The notes below the pieces were generated by a model. The model ran no database searches, was not told the origin of the DNA, and saw only the letters and a list, made by a program, of their open reading frames with translations. A DNA stretch of 57,772 bases. It comes from Acidimicrobiales bacterium (GTDB lineage Bacteria; Actinomycetota; Acidimicrobiia; Acidimicrobiales; GCA-2861595). Position 1 is the stretch's first letter, and every line of letters begins with the position of its first letter. Both the position numbers and the translations under genes were made by a program. Of this stretch, positions 15,325 to 24,384 are shown in pieces. Location: NCBI GenBank assembly GCA_030448025.1, contig JAUJNQ010000003.1, forward strand, positions 1-57,772. The letters are read 5' to 3'.

Positions 15325-15918
15325 CTACTCGCCGGAGCGAAGGCCGTTCTCGAGCAGCTCGACCTCCTCGGGGCCGGGCACGAAGTCACCGAGCGGCGGA
15401 AGGTCGTCCAGCGAGTCGAGACCGAGCCGCTCCAGGAAGTGGCGGCTCGTGCCGTACAGGACGGCTTGGCCGGGTCCGGCGTCGCGGGCCACCTCCTCGA
15501 TGTAGCCCCGCCGCTCCAGGGTGCGCACCACCCCGTCGACCTCCACCCCCCGGATGGCCGCCACCTGGGCTCGGGACACGGGCTGCTTGTAGGCCACCAC
15601 GGCGAGGGTCTCGAGGGCGGCGGCCGAGAGGCGGGCGGACTGGCCCCGCAGCGCCAAACGCTCCACGTAGGGTGCGAGGTCGGGATGGGTCTGGAAGCGG
15701 TAGCCGCCGGCCACCCGGACCAGCACGAAGCCCCGCTCCTCCGCCTGGTAGGCGGCAGCCAGCTCGGAGCAGAGGTGCTCCACCTTGGCCGGACCGACCT
15801 CGAGCAACTCGGCCAGCAAGCCCGGCTCGACCGGTTCCTCCACCACCATCAGCACGGCCTCTATGGCCCGCAGCTCCTCGGGCCGTGCCGGCGTGCGGGC
15901 GTGGGGCGCGTCAGCCAT
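15325..15918 (-). CDS. scpB: Segregation and condensation protein B
   Basis: The 197-residue protein consists of two winged-helix domains typical of ScpB. Landmarks are LRAIEAVLMVVEEPVEPGLL near the N-terminus and SAAALETLAVVAYKQPVSRA with AIRGVEVDGVVRTLERRGYI in the middle. ScpB dimerises and binds ScpA to build the SMC condensin complex on the chromosome. Its ATG overlaps the scpA stop by one base (TGATG), so the two are translationally coupled. The smc gene itself is not in the window. Confidence 0.95.
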   Translation of the reverse strand: MADAPHARTPARPEELRAIEAVLMVVEEPVEPGLLAELLEVGPAKVEHLCSELAAAYQAEERGFVLVRVAGGYRFQTHPDLAPYVERLALRGQSARLSAAALETLAVVAYKQPVSRAQVAAIRGVEVDGVVRTLERRGYIEEVARDAGPGQAVLYGTSRHFLERLGLDSLDDLPPLGDFVPGPEEVELLENGLRSGE

Positions 15919-16733
15919 CAGCCCTGGTACTCCGCCACCGACTCCGCTGCGCCCTCTCGCACTTGGGCCTCCAGCATCGACGGCTGGGGCACGAGGCCGC
16001 CGTCCTCACCCAGCCAGCGCACTCGCAGCTCGCCGAAGGTGACGCCCTGGTCGAGCTCGACCAGCCCATCCTTGTACAGCTCCAGCACGGCGAGGAAGCG
16101 CACGATGATCTGCAGGCGCTCGACCACGCCCTCGGTGAGCCGGCGGAAGCTGGCTTGGCCCAGACGAGGAAGCTCGTCCGACAGCTGGGCGACGGCATCT
16201 CGTACGCTGGCCCGCACGGGCGTCACGTGGTCGAGCACCACCCTGGGCACGGGCCGCGGCATGAGGGCACGCTCGAGGGCATTGCGGAGCTGCTCGGCAG
16301 TGACGCCGGCGAGTGCGTCGGGCATGACGCAGGCGAAGCGGTCCTCCATCCCCACCGTTCGCGGTCGTGAGCGCTCGGCCCGGAAGGCGAGCTGCTCGAG
16401 GGCTTGGGCGGCCTGCTTGTAGGTCTTGCACTCGAGGAGGCGAGCCAGCAGGACGTCACGCTTGGACCACAGCTCGATCTCCTCGTCCAGGTCGACCGCG
16501 CTCGGAGCGGGAAGGAGCCGGCGCACCTTGAGCTCAACCAGCACCGCAGCCACCAGAAGGAACTCAGTGGCGGTCTCCAGTTCGAGGTGGTGGAGGTCCT
16601 CGAGATGGGCCAGGTAGGCGCCGACGATGGACGTGATGGACACCTCGTACAGGTCCACCTGCTCGTCGACGATCAGGTGCAGGAGCAGGTCCAGCGGCCC
16701 CTCGAACACCGGGGTGCTCACCTCGTAGGGCAT
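15918..16733 (-). CDS. scpA: Segregation and condensation protein A (kleisin)
   Basis: The 271-residue kleisin links SMC heads and carries ScpB. The N-terminal motif FEGPLDLLLHLIVDEQVDLY (residues 9-28) is highly characteristic, followed by the LELETATEFLLVAAVLVELK helix. The C-terminal winged helix ends in VTFGELRVRW. The ATG at 16733 is chosen because the frame upstream is an unrelated open stretch antisense to trpS. It opens the scpA-plsC operon and faces trpS across only 51 bases, so their promoters overlap or abut. Confidence 0.95.
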   Translation of the reverse strand: MPYEVSTPVFEGPLDLLLHLIVDEQVDLYEVSITSIVGAYLAHLEDLHHLELETATEFLLVAAVLVELKVRRLLPAPSAVDLDEEIELWSKRDVLLARLLECKTYKQAAQALEQLAFRAERSRPRTVGMEDRFACVMPDALAGVTAEQLRNALERALMPRPVPRVVLDHVTPVRASVRDAVAQLSDELPRLGQASFRRLTEGVVERLQIIVRFLAVLELYKDGLVELDQGVTFGELRVRWLGEDGGLVPQPSMLEAQVREGAAESVAEYQG

Positions 16734-16772
16734 CTGGTGCAGGATACCGAGGGGGCGGTTGGGCCCGGCGCA

Positions 16773-16778
16773 TACCAT
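16773..16778 (+). promoter_or_regulatory. Candidate -10 element of a leaderless trpS mRNA
   Basis: TACCAT lies exactly six bases before the trpS ATG at 16785. The short divergent gap leaves no room for a long leader. The GGGAG just before the ATG could also serve as a weak ribosome site, so leadered translation is not excluded. Confidence 0.45.
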
Positions 16779-16784
16779 CGGGAG

Positions 16785-17768
16785 ATGGCCAGAGTGCTCT
16801 CCGGGCTGAAGCCGACCGGACCGGTGACGCTGGGCAACTACCTCGGTGCCCTTCGCTACTGGGTGGAGGACCAGCACCGGGACGATTCGTTCTTCGCCGT
16901 GGTGGACCTCCACGCCCTCACCGTGGAGCACGACCCTGCGGATCTGAGGGCCCTCACGCTGGAGCAGGCCCGCTGCCTGCTGGCCGCTGGGCTCGACCCC
17001 GACGTGTGCACCCTGTTCATTCAAAGCCACGTCCACGAGCACTCCGAGCTGAACTGGTTGCTGGAATGCACGACCAGCTTCGGTGAGCTGCGCCGCATGA
17101 CGCAATTCAAGGACAAGTCGGGCGATCAGGAGTTCGTCTCCACCGGGCTGTTCACCTATCCCGTGCTCATGGCCGCGGACATCCTCATCTACGACGCCGA
17201 CCGAGTACCGGTGGGCGACGACCAGCGCCAGCACTTGGAGCTGTGCCGCGACATCGCCCTTCGATTCAACGGCCGCTACGGCGACGTCTTCGTGGTGCCC
17301 GAGGCATCGGTTCCCACGGTGGGGGCGCGGGTCAAGGACCTGCAGGAACCCACCATGAAGATGTCCGCCTCGTCGGCCTCGCTGGCGGGCACCGTGCTCC
17401 TGCTCGACCCGCCCGCCGACATCGAACGCAAGATCAAGCGGGCCGTGACCGACACCGAGTCCGAGGTCCGCTACGACCCCGGGGCCAAGCCGGGCGTCTC
17501 GAACCTGCTCACCATCCTGGGGGCGGCCACCTCTCGCACGCCCGAGGACGTGGCGTCCGGCTACACCCAGTACGGCTCGCTCAAGGCCGACACCGCGGCG
17601 GCCGTCGTCGAGCTGCTCCTGCCCGTGCAGGAGCGCTACCGCGAGCTGACCGGCGACCCCGCCGGAACCGCAGCGCTGCTCGAGAAGGGCGCGGCCAAGG
17701 CCCGGGTCGTTGCCAGCGCCACCCTGGCCAGGGCCAAGGACGCGGTGGGCCTCCTCGCCCCCGGCTAG
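16785..17768 (+). CDS. trpS: Tryptophanyl-tRNA synthetase
   Basis: The 327-residue class I synthetase charges tRNA-Trp. The HIGH-equivalent motif is TLGN in PTGPVTLGNYLGAL, a variant common in bacterial TrpRS, and the KMSKS-equivalent is KMSAS. Other landmarks are FFAVVDLHALTVEHD, SHVHEHSELNWLL and MAADILIYDADRVPVGDDQ. The ATG at 16785 gives the standard N-terminus; the frame is open upstream but overlaps scpA antisense. It is a lone plus-strand gene between two minus-strand operons and converges on the HD-domain gene with a shared hairpin. Confidence 0.97.
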   Translation: MARVLSGLKPTGPVTLGNYLGALRYWVEDQHRDDSFFAVVDLHALTVEHDPADLRALTLEQARCLLAAGLDPDVCTLFIQSHVHEHSELNWLLECTTSFGELRRMTQFKDKSGDQEFVSTGLFTYPVLMAADILIYDADRVPVGDDQRQHLELCRDIALRFNGRYGDVFVVPEASVPTVGARVKDLQEPTMKMSASSASLAGTVLLLDPPADIERKIKRAVTDTESEVRYDPGAKPGVSNLLTILGAATSRTPEDVASGYTQYGSLKADTAAAVVELLLPVQERYRELTGDPAGTAALLEKGAAKARVVASATLARAKDAVGLLAPG

Positions 17769-17780
17769 CGGATCGTCGTT

Positions 17781-17823
17781 CTGGCGACGGTTTCCCGTCA
17801 CATTGGGCGCAAACCGTCGCCAG
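17781..17823. terminator. Long inverted repeat between convergent trpS and HD genes
   Basis: CTGGCGACGGTTT and AAACCGTCGCCAG form a perfect 13-bp stem with a 17-base loop, starting 12 bases after the trpS stop. No strong U-tract follows in either direction. Its place between convergent genes suggests a bidirectional terminator. Confidence 0.65.
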
Positions 17824-17877
17824 TTGGTCCGGTCGGCCAACGGATGAGTCGTTGGGATGTGCGTTGTCCCGCGGCGG

Positions 17878-18372
17878 TCAGTCGTCGTCGGCGGCCTTGA
17901 GGGCCCGTCCGGTGGCAAGGGGCACGCTCCAGCGTTCGGGCGGGCGGTGGTGCTCGTGCGCCCAGGCCACTGTGAGGGGGTGGCTGCCGGCTTGCTCGAG
18001 AAGGTCGCCACCGAGGCGGTCATGGTCCAGGTACTGGCCAAACCGCGCCGGTAGGCGGCTCGGACCGGTCATGGCTGCCACTGTGGCCGCCACCCGGGCG
18101 AAGGTGCCGAGACCGCTGACCACCTTGCCCACGTCGTGCAGGAGGGCGGCGGCGATCACTGGGCGTGTGGCGTCCTCGCCGAGGGCCTGCTCAGCCCGGC
18201 GGGCCACGCCGACGGCGTGGCGCCGGTCGGCCGCGCTCATGCGTCCCCACAGCACCATCTCGTCCTCGGAGAGAGTGGTTGCCACCCACGCCCGGTCGGG
18301 GGGCGCCGGCTCACCCGGCAGCAGGGAGCCCACGAAGCGGCGGGCCAGGTGCAGGGCATGGGCCCAGCTCAC
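17878..18372 (-). CDS. HD-domain protein, probable metal-dependent phosphohydrolase
   Basis: The 164-residue protein has the HD signature AAALLHDVGKVVSGL at about residues 82-96, an upstream region RRHAVGVARRAEQAL and a later AWAHEHHRPPERW. HD proteins of this size hydrolyse nucleotides or cyclic nucleotides, but the substrate is not evident. The GTG start overlaps the stop of the site-2 protease gene (GTGA), which rules out the longer in-frame start. It is the last gene of the tlyA operon and converges with trpS. The C-terminus ends KAADDD. Confidence 0.75.
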   Translation of the reverse strand: MSWAHALHLARRFVGSLLPGEPAPPDRAWVATTLSEDEMVLWGRMSAADRRHAVGVARRAEQALGEDATRPVIAAALLHDVGKVVSGLGTFARVAATVAAMTGPSRLPARFGQYLDHDRLGGDLLEQAGSHPLTVAWAHEHHRPPERWSVPLATGRALKAADDD

Positions 18373-19097
18373 CCGATCAGGCGCTGCCAGAGGTCTATGG
18401 CGGGGTCGAACACCAACGACAGGGAGCCGGGCAGCAGGAGCACCAGTGCGAGCAGGATGAACATCGAGTACTGGCGGATGCGTAGGTAGCCCGGCCACAG
18501 CCGGTCCGGCAGGGCCCGCTCCACCACCGCCGAGCCGTCGAGGGGCGGGATGGGGATGAGGTTGAAGGCGGCCAGCACCACGTTCACGATGCCGGCGACG
18601 AAGACCACCCGGATGGCCAGTGAGTCGTCGGGATGGACCTGGAAAGCCCGGATGATGAGGGCTGCGGCCACGGCGATGGCGATGTTGACCGCGGGACCCA
18701 CCAGGCTGACCAGCACGGTCTGGTTTCGAGGATGGCGAAGGCGCCTCGGCTCGATGGGCACGGGCTTGGCCCACCCGAAGGCAGTCCCGGTGGTGATGAG
18801 GAGCAGGGCGGGAAGGATGATCGTGCCGAAGGGATCGATGTGCGGCAGCGGGTTGAGGGTGAGGCGACCCGCCTTCTTGGCTGTGTCGTCGCCGAAGACC
18901 AGGGCCAGAGCGCCGTGGGAGACCTCGTGCACGATCACCGACGGAAAGAGGACGGCGAAGAAGATCACCTTGTCCTCGGTGAGGATGTCTCTGCGGAACA
19001 GCAGGTAGAGGAGGACCGCACCGAGGCCCACTAGGACCAACACCTGCTGGCGGCTCATGGGGTCGCGGGTCGGGTGCGCCGGCTCCGACGGTTGCAC
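18369..19097 (-). CDS. Site-2-protease-family membrane metalloprotease (M50)
   Basis: The 242-residue protein has about six membrane segments and the M50 zinc motif HEVSHG (about residues 57-62) in the second. The second conserved motif is FNLIPIPPLDG in a later helix, supplying the third ligand Asp. Such intramembrane proteases cleave membrane-embedded regulators or remnants of signal peptides. This short form lacks PDZ and CBS domains. The first 13 residues before MSRQQ may be non-coding, since an internal ATG gives a more normal N-terminus. It overlaps the HD gene start. Confidence 0.88.
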   Translation of the reverse strand: MQPSEPAHPTRDPMSRQQVLVLVGLGAVLLYLLFRRDILTEDKVIFFAVLFPSVIVHEVSHGALALVFGDDTAKKAGRLTLNPLPHIDPFGTIILPALLLITTGTAFGWAKPVPIEPRRLRHPRNQTVLVSLVGPAVNIAIAVAAALIIRAFQVHPDDSLAIRVVFVAGIVNVVLAAFNLIPIPPLDGSAVVERALPDRLWPGYLRIRQYSMFILLALVLLLPGSLSLVFDPAIDLWQRLIG

Positions 19098-19117
19098 CCC
19101 TCAGCCGCTCCGGGGAG

Positions 19118-19456
19118 TCAGCGCTGGGACGCGCAGTCGATGCAGTGCCGTGCCGCGGGCATGGCCTCGAGCCGAGCGCCGTTGATAGGCCGGTCGCACC
19201 CCTCGCACACGCCGTAGCCGCCCTCGTCCAGCTTCACCAGGGCGTGCTCCACCTCGTCCAGGGCCTCGCGCAGGCTTCCGGCCAGCATCTCGGCCTCACC
19301 ACGCTCGGCCGTGACCTGGCTGGTGTCGGCGAAGTTGGCGTCGTAATCGAGCCCGCTGCCCTCTCCGCCGAAGCCCAGCTCGTCGAGCTGGTGGCGAAGC
19401 GCCTGGCGCTCCTGCTGAAGGAGCGCGCGCGTGTCAACGGGAGCATCACTGGCCAT
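19118..19456 (-). CDS. DksA/TraR-type C4 zinc-finger protein
   Basis: The 112-residue protein has an N-terminal coiled coil (about 10-80) and a C-terminal C4 zinc finger, CEGC...CIDC (residues 84-109). DksA/TraR proteins reach into the RNA polymerase secondary channel. Here the coiled-coil tip has DYDANFADTSQVTAERGEAE, where classical DksA has a DxxDxA tip, so the polymerase role is plausible but unproven. Short forms of this family occur throughout Actinobacteria. It lies between the ald and site-2 protease genes with 15-20-base gaps. Confidence 0.85.
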   Translation of the reverse strand: MASDAPVDTRALLQQERQALRHQLDELGFGGEGSGLDYDANFADTSQVTAERGEAEMLAGSLREALDEVEHALVKLDEGGYGVCEGCDRPINGARLEAMPAARHCIDCASQR

Positions 19457-19471
19457 GAGGGAGCGATGTTA

Positions 19472-20593
19472 CTAGGCCGGGTCCCCTCCCAGGCACAGGA
19501 CGGGGTCCGCAGCGGCCACACCCAGGGCCTGCGCCACAGCCGGGTTGGTGACCTTGCCCGCCACCGTGGTGACCCCCGAGCGCAATGCCGGGTCGGCCTC
19601 CACGGCCCCGAGCGGCCCTCGCTCGGCCACCTCCAACACATAGGGCAGGGTGGCGTTGGTCAGGGCGTAGGTGGACGTGTGGGGGACGGCGGCGGGGACG
19701 TTGCCCACGGCGTAGTGGGTGACTCCGAAGGCCTGGAACACGGGGTCGGCGTGGGTGGTCTCCCTGGTGGTCTGGATGCAGCCACCCTGGTCCACGGCCA
19801 GGTCCACGATCACCGAGCCGGGCCTCATGGTCCGCACCATCTCCTCGGTGACCACCACCGGCGACCGCCCACCGGGCACCAGCACGGCCCCGATCACCAG
19901 GTCCGCCTCCGCTACGGCCCTCTCCACCGTGCCACGGTTCGACGCCAGGGTGAGGATCCTGCCCTTGTGGATCTGGTCCACGAATCGAAGTCGGTCGAGA
20001 TCCTTGTCCAAGAGCCAGACCTCGGCCTCCATGCCCTGGGTGATCCATGCCGCGTTCCAACCCACGTTCCCGGCGCCGAGCACCGCGATTCGGGCCGGTC
20101 GCACGCCCGGGGCCCCGCCGAGGAGCACACCCCGCCCGCCGCTCGGCCGCTCCAGGTAGTGCGCGCCGATCTGCGCCGCCAGGCGCCCCGCCACCTCGCT
20201 CATGGGAGCGAGCAGGGGAAGAGCGCCGCTCGCCACCTGCACCGTCTCGTAGGCCAGGGCCGTAGTGCCCGCGGCCAGTAGAGCCCGCCCTACGTCCGGG
20301 TAGGCGGCCACGTGGAGGTAGGTGAACAGCACCTGGTCGTCGCGGAGGTGGCGGTGCTCGGCCTCCTGGGGCTCCTTGACCTTGACGACCAGCCCTGCGC
20401 CCCATGCTTCTTCGGCACTGGTGAGGCTGGCGCCGGCAGCGGCGAAGCTGGCGTCGGGAATGGCCGAACCTTCGCCCGCCCCTCGCTCCACCACAACGTG
20501 GTGGCCATGGGCGGTGAGCTCCCGGACGCCGTCGGGGGTGATGGCGACCCGGTTCTCTCCCGGCTTGGTCTCAGCCGGGACCCCGACGATCAC
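19472..20593 (-). CDS. ald: Alanine dehydrogenase
   Basis: The 373-residue enzyme interconverts L-alanine and pyruvate plus ammonia with NAD. The N-terminus, MIVGVPAETKPGENRVAITP, and the NAD-binding motif IAVLGAGNVGWNAAWIT are diagnostic. The C-terminal GNVPAAVPHTSTYALTNATL belongs to the hinge. An upstream basic residue in TKPGENRVA and the H in LHVAAYP correspond to the substrate-binding residues. Its place in a housekeeping operon rather than beside an AldR regulator suggests no dedicated alanine control. Confidence 0.95.
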   Translation of the reverse strand: MIVGVPAETKPGENRVAITPDGVRELTAHGHHVVVERGAGEGSAIPDASFAAAGASLTSAEEAWGAGLVVKVKEPQEAEHRHLRDDQVLFTYLHVAAYPDVGRALLAAGTTALAYETVQVASGALPLLAPMSEVAGRLAAQIGAHYLERPSGGRGVLLGGAPGVRPARIAVLGAGNVGWNAAWITQGMEAEVWLLDKDLDRLRFVDQIHKGRILTLASNRGTVERAVAEADLVIGAVLVPGGRSPVVVTEEMVRTMRPGSVIVDLAVDQGGCIQTTRETTHADPVFQAFGVTHYAVGNVPAAVPHTSTYALTNATLPYVLEVAERGPLGAVEADPALRSGVTTVAGKVTNPAVAQALGVAAADPVLCLGGDPA

Positions 20594-20609
20594 CCGGCCA
20601 CGGTACCGG

Positions 20610-21212
20610 TCATGCTCGCGCCGCCCGACGCTCGTGGCGCTTCACGGCCGTCACGGCGACGATGGCCACGGCCACGCACAGGGCGAATAGGGCGATGGCG
20701 CCGGCGCCAAGAACCCGAGCGGCGCTCCGGAAGATCCTGATGCGCGGGCCCACTGCCATCGGGACGGGTCGCCTGTTGGGCAGAGAGCCGGGCTGCAAGT
20801 CCTCTGCCGAGCAGTCGACCCGGTAGCGGCCGTCGTGGTCGACCCGGAAGGACAAGGCGGCCTGGTAGGTCTCCTCGCCCAGGGTCAGCACCCAGGAGGA
20901 AGCGGCCCCGGTGGGAACGGCCCTTCCCGTGGCGAGGTCGACCACCTTGCACTCGGGGTCATCCCGGAAGAAGCCCGAGTCGGCGGTGGGGTCTGCGGTA
21001 TAGATCGTGCGCTCGGCCCCGGCCGAGAGGTCCACCTCGACCGGAGCGGTGGTGGTGAAGCGCTTGAATCCGGCGCTGGTGACCTCGTCCACCATCAGGA
21101 AGACCACCGTGGCGGCGCCGATCAGGCCCACCAGCAGCACGGCGGCGGCCACTCCGTACCAGGCCCGTGACGGCCCGGCGTCGCTCAGGCCAGTGCCTCC
21201 CGGGCCAGGCAT
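20610..21212 (-). CDS. Membrane protein with one extracytoplasmic domain, unknown function
   Basis: The 200-residue protein has a membrane helix at about 18-41 (WYGVAAAVLLVGLIGAATVV) and another at about 162-188 (VLGAGAIALFALCVAVAIVA), with a basic C-terminus. The middle (45-155) is a β-rich domain outside the membrane holding two cysteines (DDPECKVV and YRVDCSAE) that may form a disulfide. No family was recognised. Its start overlaps the Nudix gene by 28 bases, so the true start may be later. It sits in the pyrG-ald part of the operon. Confidence 0.7.
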   Translation of the reverse strand: MPGPGGTGLSDAGPSRAWYGVAAAVLLVGLIGAATVVFLMVDEVTSAGFKRFTTTAPVEVDLSAGAERTIYTADPTADSGFFRDDPECKVVDLATGRAVPTGAASSWVLTLGEETYQAALSFRVDHDGRYRVDCSAEDLQPGSLPNRRPVPMAVGPRIRIFRSAARVLGAGAIALFALCVAVAIVAVTAVKRHERRAARA

Positions 21213-21727
21213 AGGCCGATGATGGTCTTGGCGTCGGTGATGGCGCCCGAGGCGATCAGCCCGGGGACCTCATCCATGGCAACGTGCTCCACGGTCATGT
21301 GCTCTTCCTCCACCCCCTGCAGGTCGACCTCGCAGGGTTCGAGGTCACGGGCCAGGTAGACCACCGAGTGCTCGTCGGAGAACCCCGGCGAGTTGTAGAA
21401 CGCGGCCAGCTTCTCCAGCCGGCCGGCGCGCAGGCCGACCTCCTCCTCGAGCTCCCGCCGGGCCGTAACCTCCGGGCCCTCCCCGTCCACGTCGAGCTTG
21501 CCGGCGGGGATCTCCAGCAGCTCGGCGTCGATGGACGCCCGGTACTGGCGGAGCAGCACGACGGACCGCTCGTCCTCCAGGTACGGCACCACGGAGACGG
21601 CGCCCGGGTGATGCACCAGCTCACGCTCGAACTCCCCCCCGTCGGGGTCGGCGAAGCAGCCAACGGCCACCTCGATGACGTGACCTTCCCAGATCTGGCG
21701 CTCGGAGAGCTTGCGGAACGCCGTCAC
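21185..21727 (-). CDS. Nudix hydrolase, ADP-ribose pyrophosphatase type
   Basis: The 180-residue protein has the Nudix box running from [11 protein letters not shown] through [12 protein letters not shown] (about residues 75-98). The first spacer is one residue longer than the textbook G-x5-E, as in some ADP-ribose pyrophosphatases. The N-terminal [11 protein letters not shown] and the [16 protein letters not shown] region also fit that subfamily. It would split ADP-ribose into AMP and ribose-5-phosphate. The GTG start overlaps the pyrG stop by GTGA. The pyrG-Nudix order equals Rv1699-Rv1700. Confidence 0.9.
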   Translation of the reverse strand: MTAFRKLSERQIWEGHVIEVAVGCFADPDGGEFERELVHHPGAVSVVPYLEDERSVVLLRQYRASIDAELLEIPAGKLDVDGEGPEVTARRELEEEVGLRAGRLEKLAAFYNSPGFSDEHSVVYLARDLEPCEVDLQGVEEEHMTVEHVAMDEVPGLIASGAITDAKTIIGLCLAREALA

Positions 21728-23394
21728 GCCCGGGATCGAACTGCGCTGCCGAGCTCGGACCTGACCGCGGGGACCTCCGAGACGTCGAGCAGGCGGGGCG
21801 CCCTGCCCCGAGCCCGCTCCAACGCCGCTCCCACCAGCTCGTTGAACAGCGGGTGAGGGCGGTTGGGGCGGCTCTTGAACTCGGGGTGGGCCTGGGTCCC
21901 GATCCAGCAGGGGTGGCCGGGAAGCTCGATGAACTCGACGAGGCGGTTGTCGGGCGACGTCCCCGAGCACACCAACCCGGCAGCCTCCAGGCGGCTCCGG
22001 TGACGGGGATTGACCTCGTAGCGGTGGCGGTGTCGTTCGTAGACCACGGTGTCGCCGTAGGCGCGAGCCACCTGGGACGAGGGAGTGAGGCGAGCCACGT
22101 AGGAGCCGAGGCGCATGGTGCCGCCCATGTCGACGACCTCGCGCTGCTCGTCCATGAGGTCGATCACCAGGTTGGGTGAGGAGCTGTCGAACTCGCGGGA
22201 GTTGGCGTCCTCCAGGCCGGCCACGCTGCGGGCGAAGTCGATCACCATCACCTGGAGGCCCAGACACAGACCGAGGCAGGGGATCTGGTGCTCCCGGGCG
22301 AAGGCGGCGGCGGCCACCTTGCCCTCGATGCCGCGCTCACCGAAGCCACCGGGGATGACGATGCCGTCCAGGTCCCGCAGGCGTCCCTCGGCCAGGAGGC
22401 CGGTGACCTCCTCGGCCTGGATCCAGTCGACCTCGACCTTGGCGCCGATGGCGAAGCCGGCGTGGCGCAGCGCCTCCACCACGGAGAGGTAGGCGTCGGC
22501 CAGCACGTACTTGCCCACCAGTCCGATGCGCACCGGTGAGACGGCCGCCTCCACGCGGTCGACCAGGCCCTCCCACTCGCTCAGGTCGGGCTCGCCGGAA
22601 AGGTCGAGCAGCCGGCACACCTCGTCGTCCAGGCCCTCGAGGTGCAGAACCAGGGGGACCTCGTAGATGTTGGTGGTGTCGACCGCGCTGACCACGGCCC
22701 GGGTGGGCACGTCGCACAGGAGCGACACCTTGCGCTTGAGGCCTTCGGACATGGGCTGGGCCGAGCGGCAGACGATGACGTCGGGCTGCACCCCGCGGCT
22801 GCGGAGCTCGGTGACCGAGTGTTGGGTGGGCTTGGTCTTCTGCTCGCCGCTCGTGGCCAGGTAGGGCACGAGGGTGAGGTGGATGTAACAGACGTTCTCG
22901 CGGCCCAGGTTGCGGAACTGGCGGATGGCCTCGAGGAACGGGAGGATCTCGATGTCGCCCACCGTTCCGCCCACCTCGGTGATCACCACGTCCACGTCGT
23001 CGGTGGCCAGGCGGCGGATGCGCTCCTTGATCTCGTCTGTGACGTGGGGGATGACCTGCACCGTCTTGCCCAGGAAGTCGCCCCGGCGCTCCTTGGCGAT
23101 GACGGACTGGTAGATGGACCCCGTGGTGGCGTTGGAGTCGCGGTGCAGGGCCTCGTCGATGAAGCGCTCGTAGTGGCCGAGGTCGAGGTCGGTCTCGCCC
23201 CCGTCGTCGGTGACGAACACCTCGCCGTGCTCCACCGGGTTCATGGTGCCGGGGTCCACGTTGATGTACGGGTCCAGCTTCTGCATGGTGACCCGCAGGC
23301 CCCTGGCCTTGAGAAGGCGCCCGAGTGAAGAAGCGGTGAGCCCCTTGCCCAGCGACGAAGCCACTCCCCCCGTCACGAAGATGTGCTTGGCCAC
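21724..23394 (-). CDS. pyrG: CTP synthase
   Basis: The 556-residue enzyme aminates UTP to CTP. The N-terminal synthetase domain starts [20 protein letters not shown] with its P-loop, followed by the highly conserved [20 protein letters not shown]. The C-terminal glutamine amidotransferase domain has the nucleophile in GLCLGLQV and the closing [15 protein letters not shown]. The length is typical. It follows the MraY-like gene after a 113-base gap with nested palindromes and overlaps the Nudix gene, so it may have its own promoter in addition to read-through. Confidence 0.97.
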   Translation of the reverse strand: MAKHIFVTGGVASSLGKGLTASSLGRLLKARGLRVTMQKLDPYINVDPGTMNPVEHGEVFVTDDGGETDLDLGHYERFIDEALHRDSNATTGSIYQSVIAKERRGDFLGKTVQVIPHVTDEIKERIRRLATDDVDVVITEVGGTVGDIEILPFLEAIRQFRNLGRENVCYIHLTLVPYLATSGEQKTKPTQHSVTELRSRGVQPDVIVCRSAQPMSEGLKRKVSLLCDVPTRAVVSAVDTTNIYEVPLVLHLEGLDDEVCRLLDLSGEPDLSEWEGLVDRVEAAVSPVRIGLVGKYVLADAYLSVVEALRHAGFAIGAKVEVDWIQAEEVTGLLAEGRLRDLDGIVIPGGFGERGIEGKVAAAAFAREHQIPCLGLCLGLQVMVIDFARSVAGLEDANSREFDSSSPNLVIDLMDEQREVVDMGGTMRLGSYVARLTPSSQVARAYGDTVVYERHRHRYEVNPRHRSRLEAAGLVCSGTSPDNRLVEFIELPGHPCWIGTQAHPEFKSRPNRPHPLFNELVGAALERARGRAPRLLDVSEVPAVRSELGSAVRSRA

Positions 23395-23469
23395 GGGATC
23401 CCACCGTACCTTCCCGGGAGCTCGTCAGGGCGGAGGCCGGTCCGGCTTGCCGGTCGGCCGGAGCGCCTT

Positions 23470-23500
23470 CTTGCTCGCCGAGCAAGCTCTGCTTGCGAGC
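23470..23500. repeat. Nested palindromes upstream of pyrG
   Basis: CTTGCTCG-C-CGAGCAAG (23470-23486) overlaps GCAAGC-TCT-GCTTGC (23482-23496), and GCTCGC/GCGAGC pairs across both. On the minus strand these follow the MraY-like stop codon. They can fold into alternative hairpins, suggesting a terminator or an attenuator before pyrG. No U-tract is visible. Confidence 0.5.
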
Positions 23501-23507
23501 GCGAGGA

Positions 23508-24374
23508 CTACCTGTGACGGCGGCCGGCCCGGTCGAGGGCGCGCAGCGGCGGCACGGTGTCGATCACCCGGCTGAAGGAGACAACCTCGCTGGCCAGGTT
23601 CAACGCCACCAGTGCGACGAGCACCACGATCCGGGTGCCCGGCGAGCACGCCAGGACCACGCCCAGGCCCACCACGGCGCCCAGAACGTTGGCACCGGTG
23701 TCGCCCAGCATCAGGCGCTCGTGGAGGTCGTCGACGAGCAGGGCGGCGGCGGCGCCCACCACCACCGCCGCCCCGGTGAGCGCCGCGGCTCCTGCGGTGG
23801 CCACGGCCAGCACCAGGAAGGACACCATTCCCACCTTGATGGCTCGCCCCGGCCCCCGGTCGAAGAGGTTGCCGAGGTTGGCGGCCAGCGCCACCAGGGC
23901 GGCGTCGGCCAGCAGACGAGCAGTGGGCGCCACCCCGGAGCTGCCCCCGACACGGACGGAAGCCATGGCGACGGCGGTCAACGCCACCGCCGCCCCACCT
24001 ACCAGCTTGATGCCCCCGGCCGTCAGCCGGCCGCCGGCGAGCGCCTGTAAGTGGCCGGCGAAGCCCCGAGTTTGGCCCGGGGCGGCCAGGTCGTCGAGCG
24101 CCCCCAGCAGGCCCATGCCAAGGGCGGCGACCACCACCGCCATTCGCCCTTGGCTGATGGGGTTCTCACCGCCCACGCCTGCGGCGCTGGCCACTGCCCG
24201 CCCTCCCTCTACGACGACCAGCGTCAGGGGCAACACCACACCGGCCGCCGTGGCCACGCCATGGCCCCGGTAGTTCGGGCGCAGCAGGCTGGGGTCGGAC
24301 CACATGGGGCGCAGCAAGATCCAGCACAGGCGAGCCGCCAGGTAGCCGGCGACGACGGCCAGAGCGGCGCTCAC
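23508..24374 (-). CDS. MraY/WecA-like phosphosugar transferase family membrane protein
   Basis: The 288-residue protein has about eight or nine hydrophobic segments and weak forms of the MraY/WecA motifs: LRPNYRGHGVATAAG near the N-terminus, LGALDDLAAPG with the DD pair, ANLGNLFDRGPGRAIK and GDTGANVLGA. Normal members transfer a sugar-phosphate to polyprenyl phosphate. The usual extended HIPH-type loop is replaced, and the protein is shorter than MraY (about 320-360). It could be a divergent or altered-substrate member. Its neighbours, a glycosyltransferase-phosphatase fusion and SteA/SteB, suggest cell-surface polymer synthesis at division. Confidence 0.8.
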   Translation of the reverse strand: MSAALAVVAGYLAARLCWILLRPMWSDPSLLRPNYRGHGVATAAGVVLPLTLVVVEGGRAVASAAGVGGENPISQGRMAVVVAALGMGLLGALDDLAAPGQTRGFAGHLQALAGGRLTAGGIKLVGGAAVALTAVAMASVRVGGSSGVAPTARLLADAALVALAANLGNLFDRGPGRAIKVGMVSFLVLAVATAGAAALTGAAVVVGAAAALLVDDLHERLMLGDTGANVLGAVVGLGVVLACSPGTRIVVLVALVALNLASEVVSFSRVIDTVPPLRALDRAGRRHR

Positions 24375-24384
24375 CGGCGGGCGC

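Noticed and set aside
16785-16850. TrpS with a broken HIGH motif
   Set aside because: The T-x-G-N form of HIGH is common in bacterial TrpRS and is not a defect.
16734-18041. Long frame extending scpA antisense through trpS
   Set aside because: The extension has no protein family features and lies opposite the well-supported trpS gene; ScpA starts at 16733.
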